Below are positions 31,520-33,198 of a DNA stretch of 33,198 nucleotides, piece after piece. The stretch is taken from contig JAIPDD010000011.1 in the NCBI GenBank assembly GCA_021737875.1, forward strand, positions 1 through 33,198. Direction: 5' to 3'. A program made the position numbers and the translations under genes. The notes below the pieces were generated by a model, which worked only from the letters and a program-made list of their open reading frames with translations, was not told the DNA's origin and did no database searches. The first letter of the stretch is position 1, and every line of letters starts with the position of its first letter. Origin of the DNA: Sulfuritalea sp. (GTDB taxonomy: Bacteria; Pseudomonadota; Gammaproteobacteria; Burkholderiales; Burkholderiaceae_C).

Positions 31520-32179
31520 CTAAGGCTTGTGCTTATCGTTGTACGCCAAGGCCTGGTGCAATGCCAATCCTAGCGCACCACCAATGAGCTGCGCAACCAT
31601 AAAGGCAGGTACATCAGAAGGTGCGATCCCTGCAAAGGTGTTGCTAAGCATACGTCCGAAGGCTGCGGCTGGATTTGCAAAAGAGGTACTGGCAGTGAAC
31701 CAATAAGCTGCACCAATGTAACAAGCCACGATAGACGATGCCTTGCCCTCCGGGGAGCGCAAAATTACGAATAACAAACCACCTGTTGCCACTGCTTCAG
31801 CAAACCACTGCGCTGGGCCCGTTCTGACTTTTGCGGACCATTGCAGTATTTCAAGCTCAAACATTGCATGGGCTGCCCAAGCGCCCAAGGCGGCGCCAAT
31901 GAGTTGCGCAACCACATAGCCAATCAAATGGTGGCGCGCTAAGTCTTTGCGAAACGCCATGACCATTGAAACAACGGGGTTGAAATGCGCGCCACTGATA
32001 GGCCCAATCGTCTCGATCAACACATAGAGAGCAAAGACGGTGGCAAGCGTGTTGGCTAAAAGCGCAATGGCGGTGTTCCCACCTGCCAATTGCTCTGCCA
32101 TGATGCCCGAGCCAATCACGGCACACAACAAGGCTGCCGTCCCAACCAGCTCAGCAAAATAGCGCCTCCAATGGATCAT
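31520..32179 (-). CDS. MIP/aquaglyceroporin family channel, AqpS-like
   Basis: ISGAHFNPVVSMVMAF (first box NPV) and SFANPAAAFGRMLS (second box NPA); starts within the arsC stop (4-nt overlap). Confidence 0.9.
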   Translation of the reverse strand: MIHWRRYFAELVGTAALLCAVIGSGIMAEQLAGGNTAIALLANTLATVFALYVLIETIGPISGAHFNPVVSMVMAFRKDLARHHLIGYVVAQLIGAALGAWAAHAMFELEILQWSAKVRTGPAQWFAEAVATGGLLFVILRSPEGKASSIVACYIGAAYWFTASTSFANPAAAFGRMLSNTFAGIAPSDVPAFMVAQLIGGALGLALHQALAYNDKHKP

Positions 32180-32691
32180 TTTTTAGCCAGTTCGCGTGCC
32201 GTATTTTCCAAAGCCATTTTGCTGAGGCTTGTTAAAGGTAGGCTGGTGAAGAGTTCAAGACGCCTTTTGATTTGATGCAGCGTTTGCTTGAACGCGTCTA
32301 GTTTTTGCTCATCCGTTCCAGCTGTTTCTGAAGGATCTGCATAGCCCCAATGGGCTGTGGCGGGCTGGCCTGGCCAATAGGGGCACACTTCGCCAGCTGC
32401 GTTGTCGCACACCGTGATCACCAAATCCATGTGAGGCGCATCTGGTGTCGCAAAAACATCCCAGCTTTTGCTGCTTAAACCATCCGTTGGGATTCCCGCT
32501 TTATCCAGTGTGGCTATGGCCATCGGATTGGGTTTTTGATTGTCCTTGGGGCTGCTGCCCGCTGAAAAGGCTTTGAATTTGCCTTTGCCTAGATGGTTTA
32601 ACAATGCCTCAGCCAAAATGCTTCGCGCCGAATTGTGCGTGCATAAAAAGAGAACAGTCAAAGGTTTTGCATTAGTCATTGTGGATTCCAT
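32176..32691 (-). CDS. arsC: Arsenate reductase, low-molecular-weight protein tyrosine phosphatase type
   Basis: VLFLCTHNSARSILAEALL (CX5R loop), VCDNAAGEVCPYWPG, WGYADPSETAG; the ATG at 32679 is an alternative start. Confidence 0.94.
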   Translation of the reverse strand: MESTMTNAKPLTVLFLCTHNSARSILAEALLNHLGKGKFKAFSAGSSPKDNQKPNPMAIATLDKAGIPTDGLSSKSWDVFATPDAPHMDLVITVCDNAAGEVCPYWPGQPATAHWGYADPSETAGTDEQKLDAFKQTLHQIKRRLELFTSLPLTSLSKMALENTARELAKK

Positions 32692-32695
32692 AGGT

Positions 32696-33022
32696 TCAAC
32701 AGGTTTTACAAATATCTTCAGGACTCACCTCGCAGGCGTCTCCTTGGCAACAGTTTTGCGACAGGTACGCCAGAACAGCATTCATGCGGTCGTACTGCGC
32801 TCGGTAAATCAGGTTGCGACCACTGCGCTCCTGAGAAATCAGATCGGCGTGCATCAACTCTTTCAAGTGAAATGAAAGCGCATTGGCGGCGATGCCTAGC
32901 GCTTGCGCCAGCAAAGCAGGCGTTAAGCCTTCATTGCCTTTAACAACCAAGGCGCGAAAAATCTGCAGCCGATGGGGCTGGGCCAATGCGGCAAGGGCGG
33001 CGATGACGAATTTATCTTCCAT
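32696..33022 (-). CDS. arsR: ArsR/SmtB family arsenic-responsive repressor
   Basis: Winged HTH (LLAQALGIAANALSFHLKELMHADLISQERSGRNLIYRAQ); Cys-rich tail NCCQGDACEVSPEDICKTC; first gene of the ars cluster. Confidence 0.95.
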   Translation of the reverse strand: MEDKFVIAALAALAQPHRLQIFRALVVKGNEGLTPALLAQALGIAANALSFHLKELMHADLISQERSGRNLIYRAQYDRMNAVLAYLSQNCCQGDACEVSPEDICKTC

Positions 33023-33060
33023 AGTTCAATGATAATTGAAATATGTGACTGTATTGTGAA
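33021..33060 (-). promoter_or_regulatory. Putative ArsR operator and ars operon promoter
   Basis: Imperfect palindrome ATAGTTCAAT-GATA-ATTGAAATAT (33021-33044, 9/10 arm match); minus-strand -35 TTCACA (33055-33060), 17-bp spacer, -10 AATTAT (33032-33037). Confidence 0.6.
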
Positions 33061-33086
33061 GGCGTTAAAAATCACCGGACTTTCGC

Positions 33087-33122
33087 GCACCAGTGCACAG
33101 TTGAATGGCTGAGAGCTGGTGC
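33087..33122. repeat. Inverted repeat after the partial histidine kinase gene
   Basis: GCACCAG (33087-33093) and CTGGTGC (33116-33122), perfect 7-bp arms; no T tract. Confidence 0.4.
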
Positions 33123-33198
33123 TCAGGTCAAAGGTAGCCGCAACACAAAACTCGCGCCCCCAACGGCACGGTTGTGGCAGCTCACGCTGCCGCCGTGG
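33123..33198 (-). CDS. C-terminal fragment of a sensor histidine kinase (cut by the window edge)
   Basis: Minus-strand translation HGGSVSCHNRAVGGASFVLRLPLT-stop resembles the HATPase_c G2 box end (HGG...GGA.F.L.LP). Confidence 0.7.
   Translation of the reverse strand, partial: HGGSVSCHNRAVGGASFVLRLPLT

Overview
The window looks like chromosomal DNA from a betaproteobacterium, probably Burkholderiales/Comamonadaceae; that placement is inferred from gene content and was not searched. Most of it is housekeeping: yqhA-gapA-tkt, an OYE-family reductase, murU, pepP, maeB, ksgA-surA-lptD, amgK, rsmE, hydrolases, and metX-metW. I saw no tRNA, rRNA, IS element or CRISPR array. The accessory or unusual parts are: (i) a six-gene minus-strand ars operon (arsR, LMW-PTP-type arsC, aqpS-like MIP channel, MFS transporter, Grx-type arsC, arsH) with two unrelated arsenate reductases and no ArsB/Acr3 pump in view; (ii) two tandem UUCG-tetraloop terminators on the minus strand at about 27696-27743, with no minus-strand gene to terminate other than the convergent ars operon on the far side of a ROK regulator, which suggests an antisense (excludon-like) 3' extension or an unannotated sRNA; (iii) a rubrerythrin with no cysteines next to a stand-alone 54-aa rubredoxin (missed by the ORF track) and a rubredoxin-reductase-like flavoprotein, behind a promoter dense in inverted repeats with an OxyR-like half-site; (iv) a barstar gene with no visible RNase; (v) a tight GDT1/MntX-metX-metW-chrA-hyi gene string linking chromate efflux to methionine biosynthesis; (vi) an arsR operator/promoter arrangement compatible with a leaderless, self-repressed transcript. 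All calls come from reading the sequence and the supplied translations; no database search was run.
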